A stretch of DNA of 64,000 bases, taken from positions 193,203 through 257,202 of the forward strand of contig BDDD01001372.1 of assembly GCA_001972305.1 (NCBI GenBank), written 5' to 3'. This document shows, one piece after another, positions 35,901 to 46,958 of the stretch. Within the stretch, counting starts at the first letter, position 1, and each line of letters begins with the position of its first letter. The notes under the pieces are model-generated. The model made no database searches. It was not told the DNA's origin and saw nothing but the letters and a program-made list of their open reading frames with translations. A program made the position numbers and the translations under genes. This DNA is from Cephalotus follicularis (Eukaryota; Streptophyta; Magnoliopsida; Oxalidales; Cephalotaceae).

Positions 35901-38303
35901 AGAGCTATATGATTATATCAATTATTGTATTGATCAATAGATAAATAAAATAACAACTGCACAGTGTTCTGACTAACACTCTTACATTGGGTAGACTACC
36001 TTTTAATGGAACTGTAATTCCTAAACAATTTCTTTATGAGCGAATCTATTTCTATGAATAAACAGACCATCTTGCAAAGGTTTTATAGAGTTTCAGAATT
36101 ATAATTGCTAAATGACCTGTTATTTAACAATATGATTTTTTATTTTATTTTATTTTTGTTTCAGGGCTGGTAATCTGTCATATTTTGATAGTGTCAATTG
36201 ATTGTTATAAGGACATACAGTACATTTTGAATTGCGCATGCACAGGTTTATGTTTAAACCAAAAGAAATTATACTAGTTATTATAAAGTTAAGTAGTTAC
36301 ATCTTTTCATTTTGAAGTTCGCTTCAAAGATATTATTTCTACAGCACTTGCTTCTCTCGGGAATCGAGCTTTAGCCCTGTTATTTCCATAATCCCTTCTT
36401 TAGGAAGGGGCTCAGAGCCCTCCCTAGTACTTATTAAGGATTCTGTAGCCGGATCAACATCCTTGTTCCTATTCCTTTCTACATGAAAAAATCTTGCACC
36501 ATACCCCAAAAGTTTGAAGCCAAAGCTGGCTCGCCAAGTACAACTCATTTGTAAAAAAGCCAATTTGCTCATTTATTATTGCTTACACCTAATTGTGTGC
36601 AAGAATTTTCCATTTTATAGGCAGTTATATAACTTATATTAGCTAATATCTTTAGATTTACATATTCATGCCTTCTAGTTCACCTAATCTCTTAAAATGT
36701 TTTAGGTGGAATTTATAATGGAGATACTATCTCGTCTTGTAAGCAAGCAGGTGAGTATTCTATGTCTGTAAACTGATTACAACTTGTTTGGTGGGTCGCT
36801 TGTTTCACTATTAATTTAATGGGCTTCTGCAGATATGGAAATACCCAAAGTTGTGGGTAGGATTCTTGAAGTGTGCATATTTGACTAAACCGCAGTCATT
36901 CAGTGTGCTGCTCCAGGTCTGTGCTGGTCTGGTTTGCATTTCTGTGATTAGCAATGGATTCCAGTTTGTTCAGCATGCTTATCATCCTCCACATACTAGT
37001 CACTAACTGCTACTATTTTATTTCTAACTGAAGAATTTCTGTTCGTTGTATTTGACTGATAATACATAAGCGGTTGCGACTTAGAAACATTGTGTTTGTG
37101 GGTGGGTGTATGGTATTGGCACACCTATATTTCGCATTCAGTATTATATTACAATAGGAAAAATTAACAAAGAGTGCCACACAGGGACAGAAAATACTTG
37201 CTTATGGTACAAGTGATAATCACTCCATGAATGCCAGATATAATCAGTTGACATAGTTCAAGACATCCAAAAATCCATGTAAATGAAGGTTGAAGAAACA
37301 TTCTTAAATTCATGCACTAGAAACCGTGATCCCTTAAAAATTCAATTCCTTTTGTTGGAGTTGCTTACCTTACAAGGTTTCTCTTTCTGGCAGACATAAA
37401 ATCCTAATTCCAGTCTCGGAAATCTTAATATGGCCTGAGATATTCAGAATGGCTATCAAAATTAGAGGATCCTTGTTCCATGCTTTAGCTTTTGCCTTTT
37501 TTTTTTTGGAACATTTCAATGGATGATCTTGGCATTGATCAAAGTTGATTGGATCTGAGTAAAATCACAGTTTCGATAAGTATAAAGCACTTTTTTTTGG
37601 ATCTGTGCTCTGCACAAGTTACTTTTCCCTTTATATATTAAAGCAACTATGTTAGACAACCCTGTGAACTTCTCTTTGTTTTTTGCCTCAGAATAGTAAG
37701 AAAGGCCTTTGGTACGGTGAATGTTGGGGAGGAATTCACTCTCAACAGAAAGATCGTATCTCAAGTCCTTGTGGAATTGTGGGCTCCTTCTTACTAATTC
37801 GGAATCTACCCTAGATTTTGGCACTGAGCCCCTTCCAAATGATGTCATTTGTTTGTTTTACTTTATCATGTTTCTGAGAGCTGAGTGGTTTTGTCTTTCA
37901 GCTACCTCCACAACAGCTAGAAAATGCATTGAATAGAACTGTGGCTCTGAAGGCACCTTTAGTCGCTCATGCTAGCCAACCAAACATCCGATCATCACTT
38001 CCAAGGTTCAGAGGGAAATTTATATTTCTTTGCATTTGTTATTTCAATTTTTATTTGTTTGCACTTGATATCTCGGGAAGATGTTTCTTCACGTGTTTAT
38101 TTTTTTTTGCCTCTTTGACCTTTTTATTGAAACTTAGATTGTGGATGTAAAATTTTAGATCTGTGCTGGTAGTTCTGGGAATTGCCCCAGATTCTCAGAC
38201 ATCAAGTCAAGCACAATCAATTCAGGCTCAGACTGAGGACACCATCAACTCAGACAAGGAGGCGGTGACTGACAAATCTAAAGAATCATCTAGTGCCAGT
38301 TAA
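23982..38303 (+). CDS. SYMPK: Symplekin (Pta1-like scaffold of mRNA 3'-end processing)
   Basis: Symplekin holds together the cleavage/polyadenylation complex in the nucleus; the Arabidopsis relative is ESP4. I could join 27 exons with GT/AG splice sites and consistent phase: 23982-24205, 24335-24494, 24797-24889, 24976-25087, 25182-25350, 26152-26326, 28184-28312, 28512-29066, 29240-29806, 30628-30696, 32247-32363, 32443-32685, 33034-33081, 33168-33305, 33740-33904, 34051-34113, 34200-34307, 34403-34486, 34576-34623, 34878-34952, 35469-35564, 35623-35703, 35788-35859, 36706-36750, 36833-36916, 37902-38005, 38159-38303. These give 3969 nt and 1322 residues, the normal plant length. HEAT-like N-terminal residues include [14 protein letters not shown] and [19 protein letters not shown] low-complexity, charged linker lies in exons 8-9. 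The symplekin C-terminal domain lies at roughly 1060-1240 ([39 protein letters not shown]). The start ATG fits plant relatives less tightly than the rest. Introns carry several insertions; the coding sequence appears intact. Confidence 0.95.
25708..26062. mobile_element. GCGCC-rich inverted-repeat element in symplekin intron 5
   Basis: The stretch is rich in GAGGCGCAC / GCGCCTAGGCGC motifs. Its ends are imperfect inverted repeats (TTGTTAAAGGCACGAGGCGCAC on the left and, on the minus strand, TTGTCAGCGCGCCTAGGCGCAC on the right). It looks like a MITE or a repeat of the plant GGCGC type. No clear target duplication was found. Confidence 0.45.
26752..26972 (+). pseudogene. rrn18: Mitochondrial 18S rRNA fragment (NUMT) in symplekin intron 6
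   Basis: About 220 bp match the highly conserved 3' third of bacterial-type small-subunit rRNA. Landmarks include GCCGTAAACGATGAGTG, GGGGAGTACGGTCGCAAGA, AACTCAAAGGAATTGACGGG and GGTGGAGCATGTGGTTTAAT. The plant mitochondrial form is indicated by TGTTCGCCCTTGGTCTACGC after the 790-type loop. Several substitutions (for example AAAAGCCC where GGGGCCC is usual) and truncation at both ends show it is a nuclear relic and not an rRNA gene. Confidence 0.88.
26973..27478. other. Probable organelle-derived filler between rrn18 and atpB pieces
   Basis: This stretch is GC-richer than normal introns of the gene in places (e.g. 27180-27460 with GGGCCCCCCGGGCACCC and CGGAGCGGCAT). It lies between two organelle fragments and may be mitochondrial intergenic DNA. 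I do not recognise a gene in it. Confidence 0.4.
27479..27715 (+). pseudogene. atpB: Plastid atpB fragment in symplekin intron 6
   Basis: The translation reads [19 protein letters not shown], then [13 protein letters not shown] and [15 protein letters not shown], a stop (TGA where CGA is expected), then [21 protein letters not shown]. This is the beta subunit of the plastid ATP synthase just after the P-loop region, truncated at both ends. The in-frame stop and the substitution run at the end show it is inactive. It may have come directly from the plastid or through a mitochondrial copy, since it sits 0.5 kb from mitochondrial rRNA. Confidence 0.88.
33449..33661 (+). mobile_element. tRNA-derived SINE in symplekin intron 14
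   Basis: About 213 bp carry an A-box-like segment (GTGTTTAGGAC), a B-box-like segment (GGGTTCTATGCCCCCAGG) and a terminal A-run (33653-33661). A 14-bp duplication with two mismatches (ACTTCCTTTGAATT at 33435-33448, ACTTCCCGTGAATT at 33662-33675) flanks it. Both the structure and the wording of the body fit plant SINEs. Confidence 0.8.
35092..35221. mobile_element. Fold-back MITE in symplekin intron 20
   Basis: Inverted arms of roughly 50-60 bp (TTTTGTTAACGA... and its complement ...TTGTTAACAAAAG) surround a small loop. Within them ATATTTTTTATTGGTTGATT at 35130-35149 is almost perfectly complementary to AATCAACCAATAAAAAATAT at 35176-35195. The element has no coding capacity. Confidence 0.7.
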
Positions 38304-39924
38304 CATGCGGAGTAATCACTTATGACAATCAAATTATGTTTCCAATGGTGTGAGCCCTTCCAAGGTGATCGCAGATAAGCATGTGGGTCCTTTATGCTCC
38401 CGGCTCCCCGGACTTCCCTTTCACAATCTTTCATTTAGTACATCTGTGGAATGAGAGGCAGCCCCATTGTTGTATCATACTGTGACAGCTGATGCACAAA
38501 TCAAAGGATTTGCAGCTTGTTGAAAATAGACAGCCAGGGAAAATGTTAGATAGGAGGTTTACTGTGGGAGAAAATGTAAGATATGATTGAAATTGTTAAA
38601 GTTAGTTGATGCTCTGATGAATTCACACGATACTAAGAATAAAATTTTCGTTATACCGCCTTCTAATTATTGTCATTATTTTTAGATTTTGCCCATTTTC
38701 GTTTTTTCCCCTTATACCTTATTGAGTATATTGAGCCTCTAATTTGTTTATGATAGTGGCGTCTAAAAGAAAATCGACTAAACTCCCAGATAAAACAGTT
38801 TGTATATATTTGTTCGCACTTGTTATGCGGAGGAATTCTTGCATAAACGGGGTTTACCATATACCGGATGAGATTGAAAGAAACAATAAGAGAAAAAAGA
38901 AAAAGAACTCTTTTTTGTTTTTCTATTCCATCTGGTATATGGTTCACCCATCTCCACAAAAAATTGTCCGATATCTAGTGGCAGAATGCTGTCAACTAAC
39001 CTGTATTTAGTTGCCTCGTAAAGAATCAGAGCTATCCGATGTGTACTTTCAATTCTCATACTCCTGGTCTAAGATGCAGGAATTCCATGCATTTGAAACA
39101 ACTCTCGCATGTGAAACCTCTAAAGTACAGGCCTCACATCCTTTTGCAGGTAGAGGTGCTTGAGTAGTGGAAGGAGGACCTCTAAAAGCTAGACAAACCA
39201 CAGGACAGAATGACGAGGAAATGAGACCAAATCGTTCAATCCATTTTGCTATGAGAATAACTAAAGGGTTGTTGTAAATAATAACGGTTTGACAAAGATC
39301 TATTGGTAAACGGGACAGATCTTCTTATGTTCACCGTATTGTTGTTGTCAATCAAGATCAATATTTTCTTTTACACTGTAGAGGATGTCCTCCACACCCA
39401 ATAACAGATTAAGCAAATTTTTATAAAGATGATCTTAATAATTTTTGTTGAAAGTTTAAGAGAGAATAGTTTAATATTTTATTAAAATTCTATCACATTA
39501 TATATATTTCAATAGAAATTATAAACCAGAGAGAGTCATAACCTCCTCGACCCTTCCTGACTCTGGATAGGTTCGTTAATATCAGCATCACTATCAATGA
39601 CGTCTTATTATTTCGTTGACCTACTTATATAACCGTTGAATTATCTTATATAAATATAAAAAAATAGATTTAATTTGTTTTAAATTTGACATGTATGATC
39701 TATATGCATAGAACATAAAATTCAATAATTAAATTTACAAATAATAATATTTGTTTTCATATTATTATTGAAAGAGCTCCACAAACCCTATTCAATATAA
39801 TATATTATAACACAAAATTTATTTCCTATATATAGTAGTATATACTGGGCCAAGAAGAATAACCCAAAGCCAACAAATCATAACCCGGCCCACATTACTG
39901 CTACCAATCAATTCCTTGTAAAAT

Positions 39925-39928
<4 letters not shown>
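38304..39928. other. Intergenic DNA between symplekin and DnaJ
   Basis: The first 350 bp are probably the symplekin 3' untranslated region. Around 38850-38950 there is a fold-back sequence. The rest is AT-rich with no recognisable gene. Confidence 0.45.
38848..38950. repeat. Imperfect hairpin, arms of about 40 bp
   Basis: GGTTTACCATATACCGGAT at 38850-38868 pairs with ATCTGGTATATGGTTCACCC at 38929-38948, and the A-rich and T-rich segments between them continue the pairing. It could be a short fold-back MITE remnant. Confidence 0.55.
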
Positions 39929-39964
<36 letters not shown>

Positions 39965-39979
39965 TATATATATAAAGTA
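39929..39979 (+). promoter_or_regulatory. (GA)n tract and TATA box of the DnaJ gene
   Basis: A pure GA run at 39929-39960 is followed at once by CTATATATATAAAG (39963-39976), a good TATA box about 65-78 bp before the ATG. Adjacent GA repeats are common in plant core promoters and leaders. Confidence 0.55.
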
Positions 39980-40040
39980 GGTGAAACAAAAAACAAACAA
40001 AATCATCATAAAAAAAAAAGAAAAGAAAAGAAAAAGAACC

Positions 40041-43000
40041 ATGGGCGTGGACTACTACAAGATTCTTCAAGTAGACCGCAATGCCAAAGACGAGGATTTG
40101 AAGAAAGCTTATCGCAAACTCGCCATGAAGTGGCATCCCGACAAGAACCCTAACTCCAAGAAAGAAGCCGAAGCCAAATTCAAACAAATCTCCGAAGCTT
40201 ACGATGTATAACATTACATTCATTATCTCATTTGCTCAATCAATTAATTCAATTTCTGATTAATCTTCATTATTATTACTATCCTTTTCAAGGTTTTGAG
40301 TGATCCCCAAAAGCGAGCAGTTTATGATCAGTACGGAGAGGAGGGTTTGAAGGGACAGGTCCCACCTCCTGGCCCGGGCGGGTTTGGCGGCGGTGGTGGG
40401 GGAGGGGCTGCTCCCGAATGGGGAAGTTTTAGATTCAATCCGAGGAGCCCCGACGACGTTTTCTCCGACTTTTTTGGGTTTTCGAGCCCGTTTGGAGGGA
40501 TGGGTGATATGGGCGGGCCACGGGCAAGTGCTTCGGGCTTCCCCAGGAGTATGTTTACTGATGATATATTCGCTTCGATTCGAGGAGGTGGAGAAGGGTC
40601 TACTGGGAATATGATGCCGCCGCGAAAAGGGGCGGCCATTGAGAGGACCTTGCCGTGTAGTTTGGAGGATTTGTATAAGGGAACCACCAAGAAGATGAAG
40701 ATTTCTAGGGATGTGACTGATTCCAGTGGGTAAGTTTGGATTGTCTTACTTGGTCTTATATATATATATATTTAACAGTTGTCATGTATCCTTAACACTA
40801 TGTTTGAGAGTTTATTAGGAAAAAAAATAAAAAGATAAGATAAAGAATGTCTTATTTTTTGTTTGGATGTTACCAGAGAAAAGAAAATAAAAGAAACATT
40901 TTGGTGTTTGCTACATTTTTTATTAACTTATTTTGGCATTAAAGTTGTTGGCTTTTTAATTGGCATGGGTTGCATTAGTGGTGAAGAGCGTGGCTTTGAT
41001 GCAAAACTGGATTTGCTAAAGTTGATCTTACATCCCCTAACTGTCCATAATAACCTGATATAGGATTCCTTTACGGGAGGTCATTTTTTTGGACTTTGGT
41101 AAGTGGTTACCCCAAAAAAAATAGCGCGCGTGTGTGCGCGCGTGCGCACCTGGGTTTTTTAGTTTGCTTTCACGGTAGTGTATTTATGGTTAGTATGCGG
41201 AAATGAAGCAATGGAAATTCTAGGTCTACGTGATATTATAATTGCATTTGAAGTTGTTTTTGTTTGTTCCCTTATATTTGTCCATGTATTTTTATCTACA
41301 AAATTGATCTGGCCTAGTGAGAGACATTAGAAAAATCCTTCTTTGGTGTTTACCGTCCTTTTAGTCTTGCTTTTTTGTCACATATAATTCTCTTGGTACA
41401 TCCCATCAATTTAATATTAATCATTGATTTAGGCATTCATAAAATACATTCCCTTGGAGAACAACATAATGTAACTGTGGCATTACTTTTTATTTTTTAT
41501 TTTGTATTTCCCTTTTTATATGTTAAACTTCAACATCTCTTTGTACAATTTAAAGTTATTTTTTTTTAATAGAAAACTCTTATCGTGATGCAATCTCATA
41601 ATTTTACAATGAACTTTTGAAACTCTACATTCCTAATCCTAACTATAAATTGTATTACTGTTATTACTTCAATATTATTTTTCTTACCAACCAGTGTACC
41701 CAACTTTTGATGTTTATGCATAAGCTGTTATGGGTAGAGATGCCAAGATGGCAGTCCTTTCTGTCTAGCTTAATCCACTTATCAGGCTTACTAGTGTCCT
41801 TTCTGTCCTCTCCGGTTCGTAAGCAAAACACGCATAGTTAGTTCCTTAAATGCCATTGGCACTTGCTTCTGTTAAGATGTACAACCAAAATAAGGAGAGA
41901 CTCATTTGTGGTAATTCTTGATAACTGTTGCTGTGTGGATTTTATGCTTTTAAGGCAAAATTTATCCAATTTTTTAGATACACCTAGTTTATGTCACTTT
42001 AAGTTATGTCATGTATAGCTGCGAGTTAGAAATTGCTGTACTGCATGATTGATGCATGCTCTATTTCACACTAGTGACAGGCAAAAAGGTCTGCAAGTTA
42101 TTAGAACTCATCTTCTAAGCTATTCATGTACATTTTACAAGGAAAGTCTAATATCCGATAGTTAGGTAGGTCCATAGTTTGATATATGTGAAAGATTCAT
42201 TCGTAGATTGGAATGGTAGTGACACATTTCATCATCCAAAACACGCATGGTGTTTGCTCAGTTTGTTGATTATAGAACTAAAATGAACTGTATGACATGC
42301 CTTTAATTTGATTTCTTGAGTTGACAGTCAGGTCCTTTTTTCCTCTTTGGCAAAGTCACACTGTTTACTTTGGCCCGGGTATCATTGTATTTTGTTATAT
42401 ATTAAAAACTCGAGAGTGAACGTAGACTTTGTCTCTATCATGGAAGTGTGTGAAATCATCTTCCATAACTTTGAGTGCTAAGATTCTTTGTATGCATTAG
42501 ATGCAACATGAAGGAACAATGGCCTATATTTGTCAACAGAATGGCATAAGATAGCTTATTTGGAAAGTGCTAATTATTTATCTCAAATGAGGGCTCTGAT
42601 AAATATGGAAAGGACAATGGTAGTGAGTTTATTTAGTAGTATTTTTTTATGAAATACTCACTGGATTATTCATTCCAAATGGTATATGAGTTTTGCCCTT
42701 TACCTTTTCAGGAGACCCACAACTGTGGAAGAAATTCTAACAATAGAGATTAGGCCAGGGTGGAAGAAAGGGACAAAAATTACTTTTCCAGAAAAGGGAA
42801 ACGAGCAACGAGGTGTTATACCTTCAGATCTTGTCTTTATCATTGATGAGAAGCCTCACAGTGTCTTCAAGAGGGATGGCAATGATCTTATCATCACCCA
42901 GAAGTTGTCTCTTGTTGAAGCTTTGACGGGTTATACAGCGCAACTGATTACACTTGATGGGCGGAGTCTTACCATCCCAATCAACTCCATCATCAGTCCC

Positions 43001-43153
43001 ACCTATGAAGAAGTTGTGAAAGGGGAGGGAATGCCTATCCCAAAAGAACCTTCCAGAAAAGGAAACTTGAGAGTCAAGTTCAACATAAAGTTTCCATCCA
43101 AGCTTACTTCGGAGCAGAAAACCGGCCTGAAGAGGTTACTATCATCTTCGTGA
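40041..43153 (+). CDS. Type II DnaJ/HSP40 co-chaperone (DNAJB-like)
   Basis: Three exons (40041-40205, 40293-40729, 42712-43153) join in phase and encode 347 residues. The J domain is at residues 1-70 with the HPD motif at 32-34 ([10 protein letters not shown]), needed to stimulate HSP70 ATP hydrolysis. A Gly/Phe-rich linker follows ([12 protein letters not shown] and [12 protein letters not shown]). The C-terminal substrate-binding region spans roughly 165-340, with [37 protein letters not shown] and the dimerisation tail. There is no zinc-finger (CxxCxGxG) domain, so it is type II (class B). It is probably cytosolic or nuclear, since no signal peptide or CaaX tail is seen. The start is the first ATG after the TATA box and opens directly into the J domain. 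Confidence 0.95.
41124..41149. repeat. Alternating purine-pyrimidine tract in DnaJ intron 2
   Basis: Twenty-six bases of uninterrupted GC/GT/AC alternation lie in an otherwise AT-rich intron. The composition favours left-handed DNA under negative supercoiling; any role is unknown. Confidence 0.7.
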
Positions 43154-45029
43154 AGATTGGTGGTAGCTCTCCCTACCATTTGCCAATCTAGTGTAAGCTT
43201 TCATTTTATTTTTTTTTGGCTGGTTCTTGTTGTGGAAAGTAAAAATATGTGTTTGCTGATGGGAGAATTGGTCCTAACGGTTTATTTTGATGCCATATAT
43301 TATTTTCCATGTTCTTACTATTGCCTTCATTTCCATGTTTCCATGAGTAAGTTCTTTGCCAATTTACTTGTTGCACTTCGAATATATGATCATTAACTGT
43401 TTATGGGAATCTAAACTACTGGCACACTTGCTCCTGTTTTTGCAAATATTGGACCTCTAAGGGCTCAGCTGGTTCACTTTCCTTCATTGTAACACAACGC
43501 CTGTTTTTTTTTTAGTTTTTAAAGTGAGAGGTGGGAAGTCAAATTACCTATACTACATTGGTCTTTGTCTAACAGTATTAGGTGCTGTTAGCGGGCTTTT
43601 AGCCCAGTTTTTAGACCCAAGAAGTCAGATACCAAAAGCACAAAAGCTGTAAGCTACATTCACAAGTGCGTATTGAATTAATTTTTATTTTGAGTTTTTA
43701 GTTAGTATTTTTTGTTGTTGTTTTTGTTACTTTTTTTTTTCTGAATTACTTTTACGTAGTTAATCCAGTATATCAAATATTCATATAAGACAATAATTAG
43801 ATAATTAAAATGTCATTTATAATAAGAAAAAATTTGTTTACATTTTTTTTTTCCTAAAAAGAGGGTCATAGGATTTTACACTTTCTCCTTTATCTGGTTC
43901 AAGTTTTAGATTCTAGACATCCGGATGTTAGTTTTAGTACAAACCATTTGGGTGTATCATTGAAGACAACCTATTTATATTGTCAGTGAATCCAACTTAG
44001 ATACCTAATCATTTATTTGTGATTAATATTTTTTAAATTTATCAATTACATTTGATATTTTCTCACATTGGATCATATATTAGTTATCCTAAGTTACCTT
44101 ATTAGAATGTCTATGTATATAGGTTATACCCTTATAATAAATTTAGTTTAGAAAAATATTTCTTATCATTCATCAACACATTTTCATAAAACTTCAATCC
44201 AAACATAACCAATAATTATTTTCACAAAAGAATATCAAAAAAATGTTTTCTTATAAAAAGGGTTAAGGCACGAATGATTTTTCAAACTTTAAAAAAATAG
44301 GACATGACTGTAAAAGTATTGGTCTGATATTGATATTTATTAACATTATAAAATAAAAATAAAACGATTGATTGTTAACAATATGGATACAATCTTTTAT
44401 GTTAAAGTGTTACAAGTCATTTATTTGAGTGTCAGGTCAACCAACGTTCTGTTCTTTCATGTTAACAAAACAATGTGTCAACAACATATAAAAATTACTT
44501 GACCCTCTTCTTTAGTTAATCCTCGCAACGAGAAACAAAAGCTCCTCAAACACGATCACAGCACACGCACACGTGTTAACATAATCTAACATGTAAAGTG
44601 CAAAGTGCAAACAACACTAAAATTTAACAAATGCCACTTGGACAAGGTGGAACAGTCAAATCTCAAAGTCAAAACTTCAACTAGGAACAGAGAACCAATA
44701 AATAAGGGGTCGAAGTCAAAATTACGAAAAGCAGAGGGGCATTATCCAAAAGTAAAATAATTTAAATTTATTCTTCCACACCCTTTTTTCCTTTTATGCA
44801 CACCAAAATCTTCTTTTAACATGGAGTGCCAATAGTAATTCCTGCTGGCGTTAATTAATTAATAATATTTAATAGTATCATTCTCTATCTGTTTTCGCTT
44901 TATTCACGTTTCGCTCATCGATCCATCACCGTTTCTTTCTCTATAATTCGAAATTGGGATATTAATTCAGTTTTTTGCCCTATAAATTAAATCGAACTAT
45001 ATTAAATTTATTGGATCCCTAATTTTGCC
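43154..45029. other. Intergenic DNA between DnaJ and Alfin-like genes
   Basis: The 3' flank of DnaJ, AT-rich spacer and the promoter and leader of the Alfin-like gene lie here. I see no further gene and no complete transposon. Confidence 0.45.
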
Positions 45030-45128
45030 ATGGAAATGGCTTCGAGTCCGCGAACCGTAGAGGAGATCTTCAAAGATTACGGTAGCAGAAGAGCTGCTGT
45101 TGTTCGTGCTTTAACTTACGGTACCTAC

Positions 45129-45218
<90 letters not shown>

Positions 45219-46924
45219 TGTATTTGTTTATATGATCGTTACAAATTTCGTTCATTTTTTTTCCAGATGTAGATGAATTCTATGGACTCTGTGATCCAGG
45301 TACTATAAAATTGTAGATCAGGCATTTTTAATTTTAATTTAACTGAAGATTTAATTTTTATTTGTTGATTTCGTGATTTTTTTAGAATTATTAATTTTTG
45401 GATTTGGTTTGTATTTGTAAACTGAGGAATTATTTGTTTGAATAATGAGAAATTGTGCAAGAAAAAAAGAAATTTGAAATTTTTTATCGGTTGCTAACTG
45501 TTTGGTGTTTAAAACAAAAATTCTTGGTTGTTTTCATGTGCATGATATTGGAGATTATAAATTTGTTGTGTGGAGATGATTTGAAAGTTTGGTAACTGAA
45601 TTACAGAGATAGATTCGAGAACGGATTCATTTTATGACCTTTATGAGTGAAGGACATCAGTGGAAGTGTGGACCTCATTTCTGCCTGTAGACAGTGTAAA
45701 TCGCGTCCTTTTATGAACGGATGAAGAGATAAAAAGACTAGATATAATCAGACAGATTCTTAGCAAAACTAACATTACAGAATCAAATTTTAATCGGGCA
45801 GCATGCCGACATCTCGGCCATAAGCTGTTGAAAGCTAGACTGGATTTAGCTTTCTGATTGTATATTTTATCTCCCCTTTTTTGGTTTAGATAAGGAGAAT
45901 TTGTGTTTGTATGGGCATCCAAATGACATCTGGGAAGTAACTCTGCCAGCAGAGGAAGTTCCACCAGAGCTTCCTGAGCCAGCACTTGGCATTAATTTTG
46001 CAAGAGATGGCATGAACCGTAAAGACTGGCTGTCTTTGGTTGCAGTGCACAGTGATTCATGGTTGCTTTCTGTAGCTTTCTATCTCGGAGCACGTCTTAA
46101 TCGCAATGAAAGGTACAGTGTATGTTTGTTGCTTTATGCATGTGTTGGATCATAGGTTGTAACTTTATCTCACTGTGGTAGATGCATGAGTATGACCACC
46201 ATCATGATAAATTACTCTGAAAACTTCAAACGTAATGGCATTTCACCATGCTTGGGGGCCGTTTGGGGAAGCTTGTGTGTTTGGTAAAGAGGTTTTTTTA
46301 TAACTTTTGTGAAAAAGGTTGTTTTTGGATGATCAATACTGAGAATTGTTTTTCAAACTAAATTGATCAAAAAAGAAATTTGATAGTCTAAGTGTTAATT
46401 TATAAGTGTAGTTGAGGTATTATATGAAAAATGTAAGAGTATTCAAGAAAAAAATAACAAAAACACTTACTAAAAGCTCAGTAAACTTGAAAACAGAGTT
46501 TTCAGTTTTTGTGATTTTGAGCTTTAGCTTTTAGTTAAAATCTTGGGTTAAAAGCCCTCCCAAACAGGCACTTAAATATGTTTAGTAGCATGAATTGTGG
46601 CTTTTATTACTTTTTAATTTCTTTATTGGCCCATTGTATGAAGTGTGTGTTCACTTTCAAATTCTACTTGAAATTTAATGGAGCCAATGACTCTCATGAG
46701 AATTTTAAAGGCTCATTGATTTGTTAGATTAATGTATTTAAGAGCGTAATAATTATCTTCTCTCAACTTAAATGTTTTCATTTCCCTGTTGGTTGACAAG
46801 CAACATCACAGGATTCTGGTTTAATGATTGAGCCCAAACTTGAACAAACATGGGGTCAGCTCATGGGCTCACAATCCTGAATAATAAACTTGCATATGTG
46901 TTTATATTACATTTAGTAAATTTC

Positions 46925-46958
<34 letters not shown>

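Noticed and set aside
36339-36572. 77-codon minus-strand frame in symplekin intron 23
   Set aside because: The composition differs from the intron and hints at organelle origin, but I cannot name a source gene, so it is not listed as a feature.
37516-37848. 110-codon minus-strand frame in symplekin intron 25
   Set aside because: No domain is recognised and it lies wholly in a long intron; an old insertion is possible but unsupported.
45030-45272. Read-through of Alfin-like exon 1 into the microsatellite
   Set aside because: A good GT donor at 45121 joins in phase to exon 2; the extension is only Ser-Leu and Ile-Tyr repeats.
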